From: Dechloromonas sp.
GTDB taxonomy: Bacteria; Pseudomonadota; Gammaproteobacteria; Burkholderiales; Rhodocyclaceae
Assembly (NCBI GenBank): GCA_008933675.1
Contig: WBUO01000012.1
Location: 1-38,971, forward strand
Length of the DNA stretch: 38,971 nt
Reading direction: 5' to 3'
Shown here: positions 1-8,633 of the stretch, in pieces
Layout: each line of letters begins with the position of its first letter
Numbering within the stretch: position 1 is the first letter of the stretch
Translations under genes and position numbers: made by a program
Notes under the pieces: generated by a model
Seen by the model: the letters and a program-made list of their open reading frames with translations, nothing else
The model's database searches: none
What the model was told of the DNA's origin: nothing

Positions 1-1286
1 CCATTGGCGTCCTTCAGCCAGACCATGTCGGGCAGGGTCCTGAGCAGGGCGCTCAGCCGGCTGCGTTCCGATTCGATCTGCAGCCGCTCCCGGCGCCGGG
101 CGCTGATGTCGGTCAGCACGCCGGCGATCACCGCCGGCGAACCGTCTGTCCGGTGCTCGATGATGCACCCCCGGTCCTCGACCCAGAGCCAGCTGCCATC
201 GCCGCGCCGGATACGGTACTCGAGCAGGTGGTGCGGCAGTTTGCCGGCGGCGACGTCGGCGAGCGCCCCGGCAAACACGGGCTGATCGTCGGGGTGGATG
301 CACTGCTGCCATTCATGCATGGTTCTCGGCATCGTTGCCGCCGGGTAGGCGAGCAGTCTGAGCAGGCCGTCGCTGACCAGATGGCGGTCAGCCTCGTGCA
401 GATATTCCCAGCTACCGCCACCGGCGGCATCGAGCGCCAGTTTGAGGTGGGCTTCGAGGCGCAGCCGGTCGCGTTCCTGGCGGACCTGGTCGAGTGCCGA
501 TTCGAACTGGCTGAGCGCCAGCTGCTCGAGCAGCCGGTGCTGGCTGACGACGCCGAGGATGAAACCCTCGTTGTCGACCACGGCCATGTGGCGCATGTGC
601 AGGCGGGTCATCGCTTCCAGGGTGGCGGTGACCGAGGCATCGATGGAAATGCCGCGGACCGGCGAGGTCATCGCGTCGCGCAACAGCATGTCCTGGGCCT
701 CCGGGTGCTTGCGCAGGAGGCGGGGAATGTCGCGTTCGGTCAGGATGCCGAGCGGCTTGCCGTTCTCGGTGACGATCAGGTAATCGGTGGCGAACTCCAC
801 CATGCAGGCGACGGCTTCCGCGATGCGCGCATCCGGTGCCAGGTGGGGAATCTCCCGTTCCATGACGCCGGCGAGATTGCGCAGATGACGGAAGATGTTG
901 GTGCCGAGCGCCAGGCGGAAATCGGTTTCGCTGACGATGCCGATGGTCTGCCCGTCCCCATCGACCACGGCAAGATGGCGGATGCCGTTCCGTTCGACCA
1001 GCTGCCTGGCCTGCATCAGATCAAGTTCGGGAGGCGCGCTGATCAGGGGGTGCGACATGATCTCGCCGGCCGGTGTTGTCGCCGGCAGGCGATCATGCAT
1101 GGCCCGCATGATGGTGCTTTCGGTGATGATGCCGAGCGAGCGGCCGGACGCGTTGACCAGCAGGCAGGAGATGCACTCGTCGGCCATCAGCCGGGCGGCC
1201 TCGTGCAGGGTGGCGTCCGGGGCAATGGCGAGCACTTCCCGGGACATGATCTCGGCCAGGGTCGAGCTGGGTGTGGCGGTCATCAT
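1..1286 (-). CDS. CBS-domain and PAS-domain sensor protein (3' part beyond the window)
   Basis: The reading frame is open from an ATG at 1286 to the window edge, giving 428 codons with no stop. The first ~270 residues contain four CBS-type repeats (two Bateman pairs), recognisable by recurrent 'GIITES', 'GIVSET' and 'GILTER' strand/helix ends and by 'HLAVVD' and 'HMAVVD'. A short coiled-coil-like linker rich in Arg/Glu/Leu follows. Next comes a PAS_3-type domain with 'HPDD', 'YRIRRGDGSWLWVEDRG' and 'GVLTDISARRR'. A second PAS begins with 'TLPDMVWLKD' at the edge. CBS pairs usually sense adenosyl nucleotides and PAS domains sense small ligands or redox state. The output domain lies outside the window and could be a histidine kinase or GGDEF/EAL. 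The start is one base after the stop of the upstream kinase gene, so the two are probably co-translated. No signal peptide or membrane segment is seen, so it is probably cytoplasmic. An in-frame ATG at 1283 is an alternative start. Confidence 0.85.
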   Translation of the reverse strand, partial: MMTATPSSTLAEIMSREVLAIAPDATLHEAARLMADECISCLLVNASGRSLGIITESTIMRAMHDRLPATTPAGEIMSHPLISAPPELDLMQARQLVERNGIRHLAVVDGDGQTIGIVSETDFRLALGTNIFRHLRNLAGVMEREIPHLAPDARIAEAVACMVEFATDYLIVTENGKPLGILTERDIPRLLRKHPEAQDMLLRDAMTSPVRGISIDASVTATLEAMTRLHMRHMAVVDNEGFILGVVSQHRLLEQLALSQFESALDQVRQERDRLRLEAHLKLALDAAGGGSWEYLHEADRHLVSDGLLRLLAYPAATMPRTMHEWQQCIHPDDQPVFAGALADVAAGKLPHHLLEYRIRRGDGSWLWVEDRGCIIEHRTDGSPAVIAGVLTDISARRRERLQIESERSRLSALLRTLPDMVWLKDAN

Positions 1287-1287
1287 C

Positions 1288-4200
1288 CTAATCCGGTGTG
1301 TCGGCGAGGGCGGCGGCCAGCGCCGGCAGTGTCGCCTGGAACGCCTCGGCGAGTTCGCCGAGCAAGGTGTCGGTGGGCTGCGTGCTGCTGCCGGGGGCGC
1401 GCAGGGCTGCGTTGAGGCTGGCTGCCGCAGCATGGATACGGCTCAGGCCGAGGGTGCCGGCCGCCCCCTTGAGCGCATGGGCCAGGTGTGAGGCATCATC
1501 CGTCCGGCCTGCGGCGAGGGCCTTGGCAATCTGCCGCTCGTCCCCGCCGTGCTGCTCGAGGAAGCTGTTGAGCAGGCGCCGGTAGCTGGCGAAGCGGCCG
1601 CGTACGGCGCGCAGGCCGGCGTCGACGTCGATGCCGGGAATGGCGGCGAGTGCCTCGCGCAGCCGCTCTTCCGGAACGGCCGGCGGGGCTGCGGTGGGGG
1701 CTGCCGGCGCGCTCTTGGCGCTGCCATGCAGCGGCAGCCATTTGATCAGGGCGGCAAACAGCTTGCCCGGGTCGACCGGCTTGGCGATGTGGTCGTTCAT
1801 GCCGGCATCGAGGCAGCGCTGGCGATCCTCGCTGAAGGCATTGGCCGTCATTGCCAGGATCGGCACCTTGCGCCCGCTGGCGCTGCTGCGGATCAGCCGG
1901 GTGGCGGTCAGGCCGTCCATGACCGGCATCTGCATGTCCATCAGGATCAGGTCGTAGGGACGTTCGCGTGCCAGGCGGACCGCTTCCTCGCCATTGGCGG
2001 CGAGGTCGACATGCAGGTCGACGCTGCGCAGCAGGTCGATGGCGACTTCCTGATTGATCTGGTTGTCTTCGGCAAGCAGTATCCAGGCTTCCTGATTCAG
2101 GCTTTCCAGCATCCGCTCGGCTTCGGCGGTCGCCAGCGGCAGCGCGGCTTCGCTGATGCTGCTGGTGCCGCGGCGCAGGCAGGCGGTGAACCAGAAGCTG
2201 CTGCCTTCGCCGGGGGTGCTGGTCAGGCCGCTGTCGCCACCCATCAGATGGGCCAGGCGGCGGACGATGGCGAGGCCGAGTCCGGTACCGCCAAAGCGCC
2301 GGGTGGTCGATGTGTCGGCCTGTTCGAAGGCGTCGAAGATACGTGCCTGCTGGTCGAGCGGGATGCCGATTCCGGTATCGCTGACCGTGAAACGGACGAT
2401 CAGTCTGCCCTCGGCATCGCAGCTGTCCAGGCTGGCCCGGATGTCGATATGGCCGTGGCGCGTGAACTTGACCGCATTCGACAGGTAGTTGAGCAGGATC
2501 TGGCCGAGCCGCAGCGGGTCGCCGTGCAGCACAGGCGGCAGGGCCGGATCGATCGTGCTGCGCAGTTCGATGCCGCCGGAGCGCAGATGGTCGACGACGA
2601 GGATGCTGGTGTTGTCGATGACCTGGGCGAGCAGGAAGTCGGTCGGTTCGAGTTCGAGTTTGCCCGCTTCGATCTTCGAGATGTCGAGGATCTGGTTGAT
2701 GATGGACAGCAGGTGATGGGCGGCATCGGCAACCTTGTGCAGGCGGATGCGTTGTTCCGGATCCTCGGTGTGGCGCTCGGCGAGGTGATTGAGGCCGATG
2801 ATGGCATTCATCGGTGTGCGGATCTCGTGGCTCATGTTGGCCAGGAAGACGCTCTTCGCCCGACTGGCTTCCTCGGCGACGTTCTTGGCGTGGGCCAGTT
2901 CGGCCGTGCGCTCGGCGACCAGGTCCTCGAGGTGGTGCCGGTGGCGCTCCAGTTCGTCGCCGGCGGCCTTCTGTTCGGAGATGTCCTGCCAGATGGCGCA
3001 GATGAGCGGCCGACCGCCGACATTGACTGCCGTCGCCGCGATGCGGGCGATCTGCAGGCTGCCGTCGCGCCGACGGTGGCGGCGTTCGAATACGGCGTTG
3101 CCGTGGGTGACGACATCGGCCAGCTCGTTACGCAGCTGGCTTTCGTCGGGCTCGTCCTTGATGTCGAGCAGCGTGAGCCCGGCGAATTGCTCGCGGGTAT
3201 AGCCGAGGTTGCCGATAACGGCGTCATTGACCTCCAGGAAACCCAGGGTTTCCGGGTCGATCAGGCAGATGCCGTCGCTGGCCTGGGTGACGATGCTGCG
3301 ATAGATCTCTTCGCGTTCGCGCAGGGCCTGTTCGGCAGCGCGCCGCTCGGAGACGTCGACGACATAGACGACGATGTGCGGCTCGCCATCGACATCGATC
3401 CTCGCCGCCGACAGACTGATCTGCCGCTGGCGGCCATCGCGGCCGGTGGCGGTGCTGTCGAAATCGATGACGAAGCCGTCGCGGCGCAGCAGTTCGATCA
3501 TCCGGGCCCGATCCTTGCCGTCCCAGAGGCCGGCCTCGAGCGTCGTCTTGCCCAGCAGTTCCTCGCGGGTCCAGTTGTATTCGGCGAGCAGGCGGTCATT
3601 CACATCGATCATGCGACCGTCGGCGACGCGGGTGATGCAGGCGGCGACCGGCGCGGCGCGGAAGGCGACGGCCAGTCGCTCCTGCAACTGGAAGATGGCC
3701 TGTTCGGCCTGGCGTCGTTCGGAGATGTCGAGGATGAAGGCGAGTATGCAGCGCCGGTTGCTCAGGCTGACGATTTCGGCGGAGAGGCTGATCGAGATCG
3801 GGCTGCCGTCACGGCGCCGCCATTCGGTCTGATAGTCGCGCAGGCTGCCGTTGATCAGCAATCTGTCCAGCCATTGCTGGCGGGCTTCCGGATTGATCCA
3901 CAGGCCGAATTCGCCGGAGCTGCGCCCGAGCAGTTCGGTCGCCGACCAGCCGAGCATTTCGGCATAGCGCCGGTTGGCATCGAGGTAGATGCCTTCCTCG
4001 ATGGTGGTCAGCGAGATGGAGGCAGGGCTGGCGTCGAAAGCGACCCGGAAACGTTCTTCCAGGTCCTTTAGCGGACTGATGTCGCGCCCGATGCCGAGAA
4101 TGCCGACCAGTTGCCCCGTGCTGTCGACCATCGGAGTCTTGGTGGTCAGCACCCGCTCACGATGGCCGTCGCTGGCGAAGGTCAACCATTCCTCGTTGCT

Positions 4201-4701
4201 GCGCGAGCGACCGGCAGCCAGTGCGGCACGGTCGTTGGCACGAAAGAACTCGGCCTGTGCGCGGTCGACGAAATCGAAATCGGTCTTGCCGATCAGCGCT
4301 TCTTCAGGGACGCCGTAGAGGTCCTCGAAGCGCCGATTGCAGTTCAGATAGACCCCGTCCGGATCCTTCAGCCAGACGAGATCGGGCAGGGTATCGATCA
4401 GCGTCTGCAGGTGCAGATGCTCGCGCGCCAGCGCCTGACGGGCCTGTCTTTCAGCCTGGCGGCCGCGTTCGGCTTCGCCGAGCAGGCGGCGCAACAGCAG
4501 GCCGAGGAGCAGCGCGGTGACGGCAATGAAGGCCCAGCCTTTCAGCGAGCCGACGAGTATCCGGTCTTGCGGATCGCTGACGAAGGTCATCAGCAATTGA
4601 TCGGAGACGAGTATCCACAACGATGCGAGGGCGACATACGGAAGCAGGACGAAAGCAAGGGCCTTCCCCATGGAGCTTTGTTGCGCTTCGGCTTCCCTCA
4701 T
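1288..4701 (-). CDS. Hybrid sensor histidine kinase: 2 TM, 4 PAS, HisKA-HATPase, receiver, HPt
   Basis: This 1137-residue membrane sensor kinase has two N-terminal membrane segments (about residues 11-35 and 48-72) with a very short periplasmic loop. Four PAS domains follow (about 95-215, 215-330, 340-455 and 465-580), several ending in 'DISE' or 'DVSER' motifs. A coiled linker leads to the HisKA dimerisation domain with phospho-acceptor His625 in '[10 protein letters not shown]'. The ATPase domain shows 'DTGIGI' and 'GGTGLGLAI'. A receiver domain has 'AEDNQINQE' and phospho-acceptor Asp922 in '[11 protein letters not shown]'. A C-terminal HPt domain has His1075 in '[12 protein letters not shown]'. 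All phosphorelay residues are intact, so it should autophosphorylate and relay phosphate, plausibly to the adjacent HD-GYP regulator (inference). The frame extends to an ATG at 4971, but that would overlap the HD-GYP gene and adds an Arg-rich non-homologous stretch. I chose ATG 4701, just before the hydrophobic segment. The ligand is unknown. Confidence 0.9.
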   Translation of the reverse strand: MREAEAQQSSMGKALAFVLLPYVALASLWILVSDQLLMTFVSDPQDRILVGSLKGWAFIAVTALLLGLLLRRLLGEAERGRQAERQARQALAREHLHLQTLIDTLPDLVWLKDPDGVYLNCNRRFEDLYGVPEEALIGKTDFDFVDRAQAEFFRANDRAALAAGRSRSNEEWLTFASDGHRERVLTTKTPMVDSTGQLVGILGIGRDISPLKDLEERFRVAFDASPASISLTTIEEGIYLDANRRYAEMLGWSATELLGRSSGEFGLWINPEARQQWLDRLLINGSLRDYQTEWRRRDGSPISISLSAEIVSLSNRRCILAFILDISERRQAEQAIFQLQERLAVAFRAAPVAACITRVADGRMIDVNDRLLAEYNWTREELLGKTTLEAGLWDGKDRARMIELLRRDGFVIDFDSTATGRDGRQRQISLSAARIDVDGEPHIVVYVVDVSERRAAEQALREREEIYRSIVTQASDGICLIDPETLGFLEVNDAVIGNLGYTREQFAGLTLLDIKDEPDESQLRNELADVVTHGNAVFERRHRRRDGSLQIARIAATAVNVGGRPLICAIWQDISEQKAAGDELERHRHHLEDLVAERTAELAHAKNVAEEASRAKSVFLANMSHEIRTPMNAIIGLNHLAERHTEDPEQRIRLHKVADAAHHLLSIINQILDISKIEAGKLELEPTDFLLAQVIDNTSILVVDHLRSGGIELRSTIDPALPPVLHGDPLRLGQILLNYLSNAVKFTRHGHIDIRASLDSCDAEGRLIVRFTVSDTGIGIPLDQQARIFDAFEQADTSTTRRFGGTGLGLAIVRRLAHLMGGDSGLTSTPGEGSSFWFTACLRRGTSSISEAALPLATAEAERMLESLNQEAWILLAEDNQINQEVAIDLLRSVDLHVDLAANGEEAVRLARERPYDLILMDMQMPVMDGLTATRLIRSSASGRKVPILAMTANAFSEDRQRCLDAGMNDHIAKPVDPGKLFAALIKWLPLHGSAKSAPAAPTAAPPAVPEERLREALAAIPGIDVDAGLRAVRGRFASYRRLLNSFLEQHGGDERQIAKALAAGRTDDASHLAHALKGAAGTLGLSRIHAAAASLNAALRAPGSSTQPTDTLLGELAEAFQATLPALAAALADTPD

Positions 4702-4721
4702 CGTGTGGTCCGCGGCGTTCC

Positions 4722-5807
4722 TCAGTCCGTATAGGCTTGGGCGATGCGTACGAAGGCTTCGAACTGATCGAGGAAGGCTGCGACGACATCCGGGTCGAAA
4801 TGCTTGCCGCTGCCATCGACGATGATCTGGCGGGCAGTTTCGATCGGAAAGGCTTCCTTGTAGACGCGCTTGCAGATCAGTGCATCGAAGACGTCGGCCA
4901 GTGCCATCAGCCGGGCAGAGACTGGAATGGCGTCGCCGGCCAGGCCTTCGGGGTAACCGCTGCCGTCCCATTTCTCATGATGGTGGTGGGCGATTTCCTT
5001 GGCGATGTCGAGAAAGGCCACCGGTCGTTCGGCATCGGCTTCGGCCTGGGCGATGGCACGGCTGCCCAGTTCGGCATGCGTCTTCATGATCGTCCACTCG
5101 TCGGGTGTCAGCGGCCCCGGCTTGAGCAGGATGTTGTCGGGAATGCCGACCTTGCCGATATCGTGCAACGGCGCCGATTTGGCCAGGGCATCGATGGTCC
5201 GTTCGTCGAGATGGGCGGCAAAGCGCGGATGATGGCGCAAGGCGGTGGCCAGCGTGCGCACGTACTCCTGGGTGCGGTGCAGATGGTTGCCGGTTTCCGG
5301 GTCGCGGGTTTCGGCCAGGCGGGCCAGGGCGTGGATGCTGATCTGCTGGATCAGCTGGTTCTCTTCCATGCGCCGGGCAACTTCCGCCTCGAGATAGTTG
5401 TTCTGGTCGTGCAGGATGTCGCGGGCCCGTTTCAGTTCGAGCTGGGTACGTACCCGGGCGAGGACGATCGCCGGCCGGATCGGCTTGGTGATGTAATCGA
5501 CGGCACCGCAGTCGAGACCGTGCTCTTCATCCTGCGTGCCATCCATGGCGGTGACGAAGATGACCGGAATGTCGCGCGTTGCCGGGTTTTCACGCAGGTG
5601 GCGGAGGACGGTGAAACCGTCCATTTCCGGCATCATCACGTCGAGCAGGATGAGGTCCGGCGTCGGATGACCCTGGGCGATCTGGATCGCCCGGCGTCCC
5701 GAGTTGGCAGCCCGCACGCGATAGGTGCGCTGCAACAGTTCGCCGAGGATGCTGAGATTCTCCGGCGTGTCGTCGACAATCAGTATGGTTGGTTGAGAGG
5801 ACGCCAT
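4722..5807 (-). CDS. Response regulator with HD-GYP c-di-GMP phosphodiesterase domain
   Basis: This 361-residue two-domain protein has an N-terminal receiver (residues 7-125) with the acidic pair Asp12-Asp13, phospho-acceptor Asp56 in '[11 protein letters not shown]' and a conserved Lys in 'DYITKP'. A helical linker (about 130-165) joins it to an HD-GYP domain carrying the metal-binding 'HDIGK', the '[11 protein letters not shown]' segment and 'ADVFDAL'. HD-GYP proteins of this RpfG type hydrolyse cyclic di-GMP and so lower levels of this biofilm/motility second messenger. All signature residues are present, so an active enzyme is expected. It lies 20 bases upstream of the hybrid kinase on the same strand and is its likely partner. 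A TTG at 5828 would add seven residues; I chose ATG 5807, which gives the usual 'ILIVDD' spacing and has a weak purine-rich GGA element upstream. Confidence 0.93.
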   Translation of the reverse strand: MASSQPTILIVDDTPENLSILGELLQRTYRVRAANSGRRAIQIAQGHPTPDLILLDVMMPEMDGFTVLRHLRENPATRDIPVIFVTAMDGTQDEEHGLDCGAVDYITKPIRPAIVLARVRTQLELKRARDILHDQNNYLEAEVARRMEENQLIQQISIHALARLAETRDPETGNHLHRTQEYVRTLATALRHHPRFAAHLDERTIDALAKSAPLHDIGKVGIPDNILLKPGPLTPDEWTIMKTHAELGSRAIAQAEADAERPVAFLDIAKEIAHHHHEKWDGSGYPEGLAGDAIPVSARLMALADVFDALICKRVYKEAFPIETARQIIVDGSGKHFDPDVVAAFLDQFEAFVRIAQAYTD

Positions 5808-5903
5808 GTATTTTCCGTCGTTCCGCAATGGGCGACACGCCCGGATTATCGCCGGGTGGCCGGAATAATGCCATCGAAAGAAGCGTCGCTCCGCTTGCCC
5901 GGT

Positions 5904-6773
5904 TCAGGAGGTCTGGCCGCCGCCGCCGACGATCCGGCGATATGCCGCGAATCGCCGCGGGTCGATCTTGCCGGCAGCGAGTGCGACGGTCAGCGCGCAG
6001 TCCGGCTCGCGGTCGTGGCGGCAGTCACGGAAGCGGCACTGGCCGAGGAAGGGGCGGAATTCCGGAAAGGCTTGCTCGATCTCGCCGCGCGCCAGATGGC
6101 CGAGGCCGAATTCCTGCAGGCCCGGTGAATCGATCAGGGCGCTGTCGGCGTCGAGTTGATAAAGACTGGCGTGCGTCGTCGTGTGCTTGCCGGAGTCGAG
6201 GGCCAGCGAGATCTCGCGGGTGGCGGCGTTGGCTTCCGGGATCAGGGCGTTGATCAGCGTGGACTTGCCCATGCCGGATTGGCCGACGAGCACGCTGGTA
6301 CGGCTGTGCAGTGCCGGGCGCAGGTCTTCCGCATGGTCGCGGGCGGAGAGCTCGAGAATGCGGTAGCCGAGTCCGGCGAAGACGGTCAGGCGTTCGCGCG
6401 CTGCCGCCAGGCGGTCGGCCAGGTCGCACTTGTTGAGGACGATCAGGATTTCGATGCTGGCGCTCTCGGCGGCGACCAGGGCACGCGTCACCAGTTCGTC
6501 GGAAAAAGCCGGCTCGGTGGCGACGACGATGATCAGCTGGTCGACGTTGGCGGCGATCAGCTTCTGGCGGATTTCGTTGGAGCGGTAGAGCAGGCTGCGG
6601 CGCGGCTGGATCGCCTCGATGACACCCTGGTCGGCCGAGGTCTGTTTTATCTCCACCTGGTCGCCGCAGGCCACCTCGCTTTTCTTGCCGCGCGGAAAGC
6701 ACGGCAGGCGGCTACCGTCGGGCAATTCGACCAGGTACTGGCGGCCGTGGGCGGCGACGACGCGGCCCTGCAT
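5904..6773 (-). CDS. rsgA: Ribosome small-subunit biogenesis GTPase RsgA
   Basis: This 289-residue circularly permuted GTPase assists late 30S subunit maturation; the family releases RbfA and checks the decoding centre. An N-terminal OB-fold starts 'MQGRVVAAHG' and includes 'LPCFPRGKK'. The G motifs appear in permuted order: G4 'NKCDLAD', then G1 'GQSGMGKSTLIN', then G3 'DSPGLQEFGL'. A C-terminal zinc-binding region has Cys residues in 'CRFRDCRHDREPDC'. Length is normal for the family. The frame is open for another 102 codons upstream inside the protease gene, but that extension has no homology character, and ATG 6773 gives the family N-terminus. The start overlaps the protease stop by one base (TGATG), implying translational coupling. 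Confidence 0.96.
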   Translation of the reverse strand: MQGRVVAAHGRQYLVELPDGSRLPCFPRGKKSEVACGDQVEIKQTSADQGVIEAIQPRRSLLYRSNEIRQKLIAANVDQLIIVVATEPAFSDELVTRALVAAESASIEILIVLNKCDLADRLAAARERLTVFAGLGYRILELSARDHAEDLRPALHSRTSVLVGQSGMGKSTLINALIPEANAATREISLALDSGKHTTTHASLYQLDADSALIDSPGLQEFGLGHLARGEIEQAFPEFRPFLGQCRFRDCRHDREPDCALTVALAAGKIDPRRFAAYRRIVGGGGQTS

Positions 6774-8014
6774 CAGGCCAGTGCCTGCAGCCGGGCGATA
6801 CGCTGGGCGGCCGGCGGGTGAGAGTCGTAGAAGGCGGAATACAGCGGGTCGGGCGTCAGCGTCGCTGCATTGTCCTCGTACAGCTTGACCAGTGCGCGGA
6901 TCAGGTCGGTTGCCGCGGTGTGCTCGGCGGCATAGGCGTCGGCCTCGAACTCGTGGCGGCGCGACAGCTGGCTGAGCAGCGGACTGAGCGGGAAGGTGAA
7001 GACCGGCACGACGAGGAAGAAGAGGATCAGAGCCAGCGTCGTGTTCTGTGCCGGGACGCCGAGACCGGCGTAGAACCACGGGCTGTCGATTAGCTGGCCG
7101 AGCAGCCAGAGAAAGGCAAGCGAGCCGGCGAACATGAAGACGATGCGCTGGGCGATGTGTTTCTTGCGGAAATGCCCCAGCTCATGCGCCAGCACCGCCT
7201 CGATCTCGGCAGCGCTCAGACGTTCGAGCAGCGTGTCGAAGAAGACGATGCGCTTGTTGTTGCCGAAGCCGGTGAAATAGGCGTTGCCGTGGCTGGAGCG
7301 TTTCGAGCCGTCCATGACGAAGAGGCCGGAGGAGCGGAAGCCGCAGCGAACGAGCAGGGACTCGATGCGGCTTTTCATCTCGCCGTCGGCGAGCGGTGTG
7401 AACTTGTTGAACAGCGGTGCGATCCAGGTCGGGTAGACGAACAGCAGCAGCAGGTTGAAGGTGGCCCAGAACAGCCACACCCAGAACCACCAGGCGTCGC
7501 CCATGGCGCCCATCAGCCAGAGCACGGCGGCGATCACCGGGGCGCCGATGGCAAGGCCGAGCAGGGACTGTTTGGCGAGGTCGGTGACGAACAGGCGCAG
7601 GGTCATGCGGTTGAAGCCAAAGCGGGCCTCGATGACGAACTGCCGGTGGAGCGCGAAGGGCAGGTCGACGATGCCTGAAATCACCATCAGGCTGAAGATC
7701 ATCGCCAGGCCGTAGGGGATGCCGTCGACATGGGTCGACCACAGCGCGTCCAGCCAGGCGATGCCGCCGTCGAGCGTGAAGGCAAGCAGCAGCAGGGTGT
7801 CGACCGTTGTTGTCAGCAGGCTGGCCCGGCTGCGCTCGACGGTGTAGTCGGCGGCCTTCTGGTGGGCTGCGAGCGGAATGCGTTCGGCGAAATCGGCGGG
7901 TACCGCAGGGCGGTGGGCGCGGACGTGGCGGATGTGGCGCAGGCCGAGCCATAGACGGGTGGCCAGTGTCAGGATGACGGCGGCGAGAAAGACGAGGGTG
8001 AAAGCTGAAGTCAA
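6773..8014 (-). CDS. M48 family membrane zinc metalloprotease (Ste24/CAAX protease type)
   Basis: This 413-residue polytopic membrane protease has an N-terminal hydrophobic segment (about residues 3-20) and further hydrophobic stretches matching the CAAX prenyl protease N-terminal domain, including 'FGFNRMTLRLFVTDL'. The catalytic zinc motif is 'LAHELGHFRKKH' (HEXXH) and the third zinc ligand lies in 'RRHEFEADAYA'. Family members cleave or quality-control inner-membrane proteins; bacteria generally lack prenylated CAAX substrates, so the true substrates are unknown. Two hydrophobic segments between the HEXXH and the EADAYA motif fit Ste24 topology. I chose the TTG start at 8014 ('LTSAFTLVFL'). 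An in-frame ATG at 8083 would overlap the divergent orn start and add a non-hydrophobic leader. The gene is followed without a gap by rsgA. Confidence 0.9.
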   Translation of the reverse strand: MTSAFTLVFLAAVILTLATRLWLGLRHIRHVRAHRPAVPADFAERIPLAAHQKAADYTVERSRASLLTTTVDTLLLLAFTLDGGIAWLDALWSTHVDGIPYGLAMIFSLMVISGIVDLPFALHRQFVIEARFGFNRMTLRLFVTDLAKQSLLGLAIGAPVIAAVLWLMGAMGDAWWFWVWLFWATFNLLLLFVYPTWIAPLFNKFTPLADGEMKSRIESLLVRCGFRSSGLFVMDGSKRSSHGNAYFTGFGNNKRIVFFDTLLERLSAAEIEAVLAHELGHFRKKHIAQRIVFMFAGSLAFLWLLGQLIDSPWFYAGLGVPAQNTTLALILFFLVVPVFTFPLSPLLSQLSRRHEFEADAYAAEHTAATDLIRALVKLYEDNAATLTPDPLYSAFYDSHPPAAQRIARLQALA

Positions 8015-8067
8015 GGACGGGCGCCTGGCTGTGAGAAAATCGGGGTTTTTCGAACTCGGGCAATTAT

Positions 8068-8613
8068 ATGGCAGGCACTGCAAACAACCTCGTCTGGCTG
8101 GACATGGAAATGACCGGCCTCAATCCGGATGGCGACCGCATCATCGAGATGGCGATGGTGGTGACCAACTCGGAACTCGAACTGGTCGCCGAATCGCCGT
8201 CCTGGGTCGTGCATCAGTCCGATGCGGTGCTGGCCGCAATGGACGAGTGGAACCAGAAGACGCACGGTCGCTCGGGCCTGATCGACAAGGTCCGTGCCTC
8301 GACGCTGGGCGAGGCCGAGATCGAGGCGGCAGCGCTGGAATTCCTGCGCAAGTACTCGGGCAAGGGTCATTCGCCGATGTGTGGCAACACCATCGGCCAG
8401 GACCGTCGCTTCATGGCCCGCTACATGCCGGAACTGGAAGCCTTCTTCCACTACCGCAACCTCGACGTCAGCACCCTGAAGGAACTGTGCAAGCGCTGGC
8501 AGCCGGAGGTGTACAAGGGCTTCAAGAAGAAGGGCCGGCATACGGCGCTGGCCGACATCTACGAGTCGATTGACGAACTGAAGTACTACCGCGAGCACTT
8601 CCTGAAAGGCTGA
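8068..8613 (+). CDS. orn: Oligoribonuclease (3'-5' exoribonuclease of short RNAs)
   Basis: This 181-residue DEDDh exonuclease degrades 2-5 nt RNAs, including pGpG from c-di-GMP turnover. The first acidic pair is in '[12 protein letters not shown]' (Asp12, Glu14), the second Asp in '[11 protein letters not shown]', and the last His/Asp pair in 'GRHTALADI'. Length matches the family exactly. It starts at ATG 8068 with only a weak upstream purine stretch and is divergent from the M48 protease, with a 53-base shared intergenic region. HD-GYP enzymes hydrolyse c-di-GMP, and any pGpG formed is cleared by Orn, so its proximity to the HD-GYP gene is thematically interesting. Orn is near universal in this phylum, however, so no functional link should be assumed. 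Confidence 0.97.
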   Translation: MAGTANNLVWLDMEMTGLNPDGDRIIEMAMVVTNSELELVAESPSWVVHQSDAVLAAMDEWNQKTHGRSGLIDKVRASTLGEAEIEAAALEFLRKYSGKGHSPMCGNTIGQDRRFMARYMPELEAFFHYRNLDVSTLKELCKRWQPEVYKGFKKKGRHTALADIYESIDELKYYREHFLKG

Positions 8614-8633
8614 TTGGACCGTCGGTTGCCCGC

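Noticed and set aside
1549-4071. An 840-codon open frame on the plus strand opposite the hybrid kinase gene
   Set aside because: It is an antisense shadow in GC-rich DNA: composition is Gly/Asp/Gln-heavy with no domain motifs, while the minus strand encodes an intact kinase. The same applies to the long antisense frames at 16624-18084, 23835-25118, 28426-29796, 33355-34659 and 35635-37815.
4702-4971. A 90-codon N-terminal extension of the hybrid kinase
   Set aside because: It is Arg/Ser-rich, lacks family character and would overlap the HD-GYP gene by 250 bases; ATG 4701 precedes the membrane helix directly.
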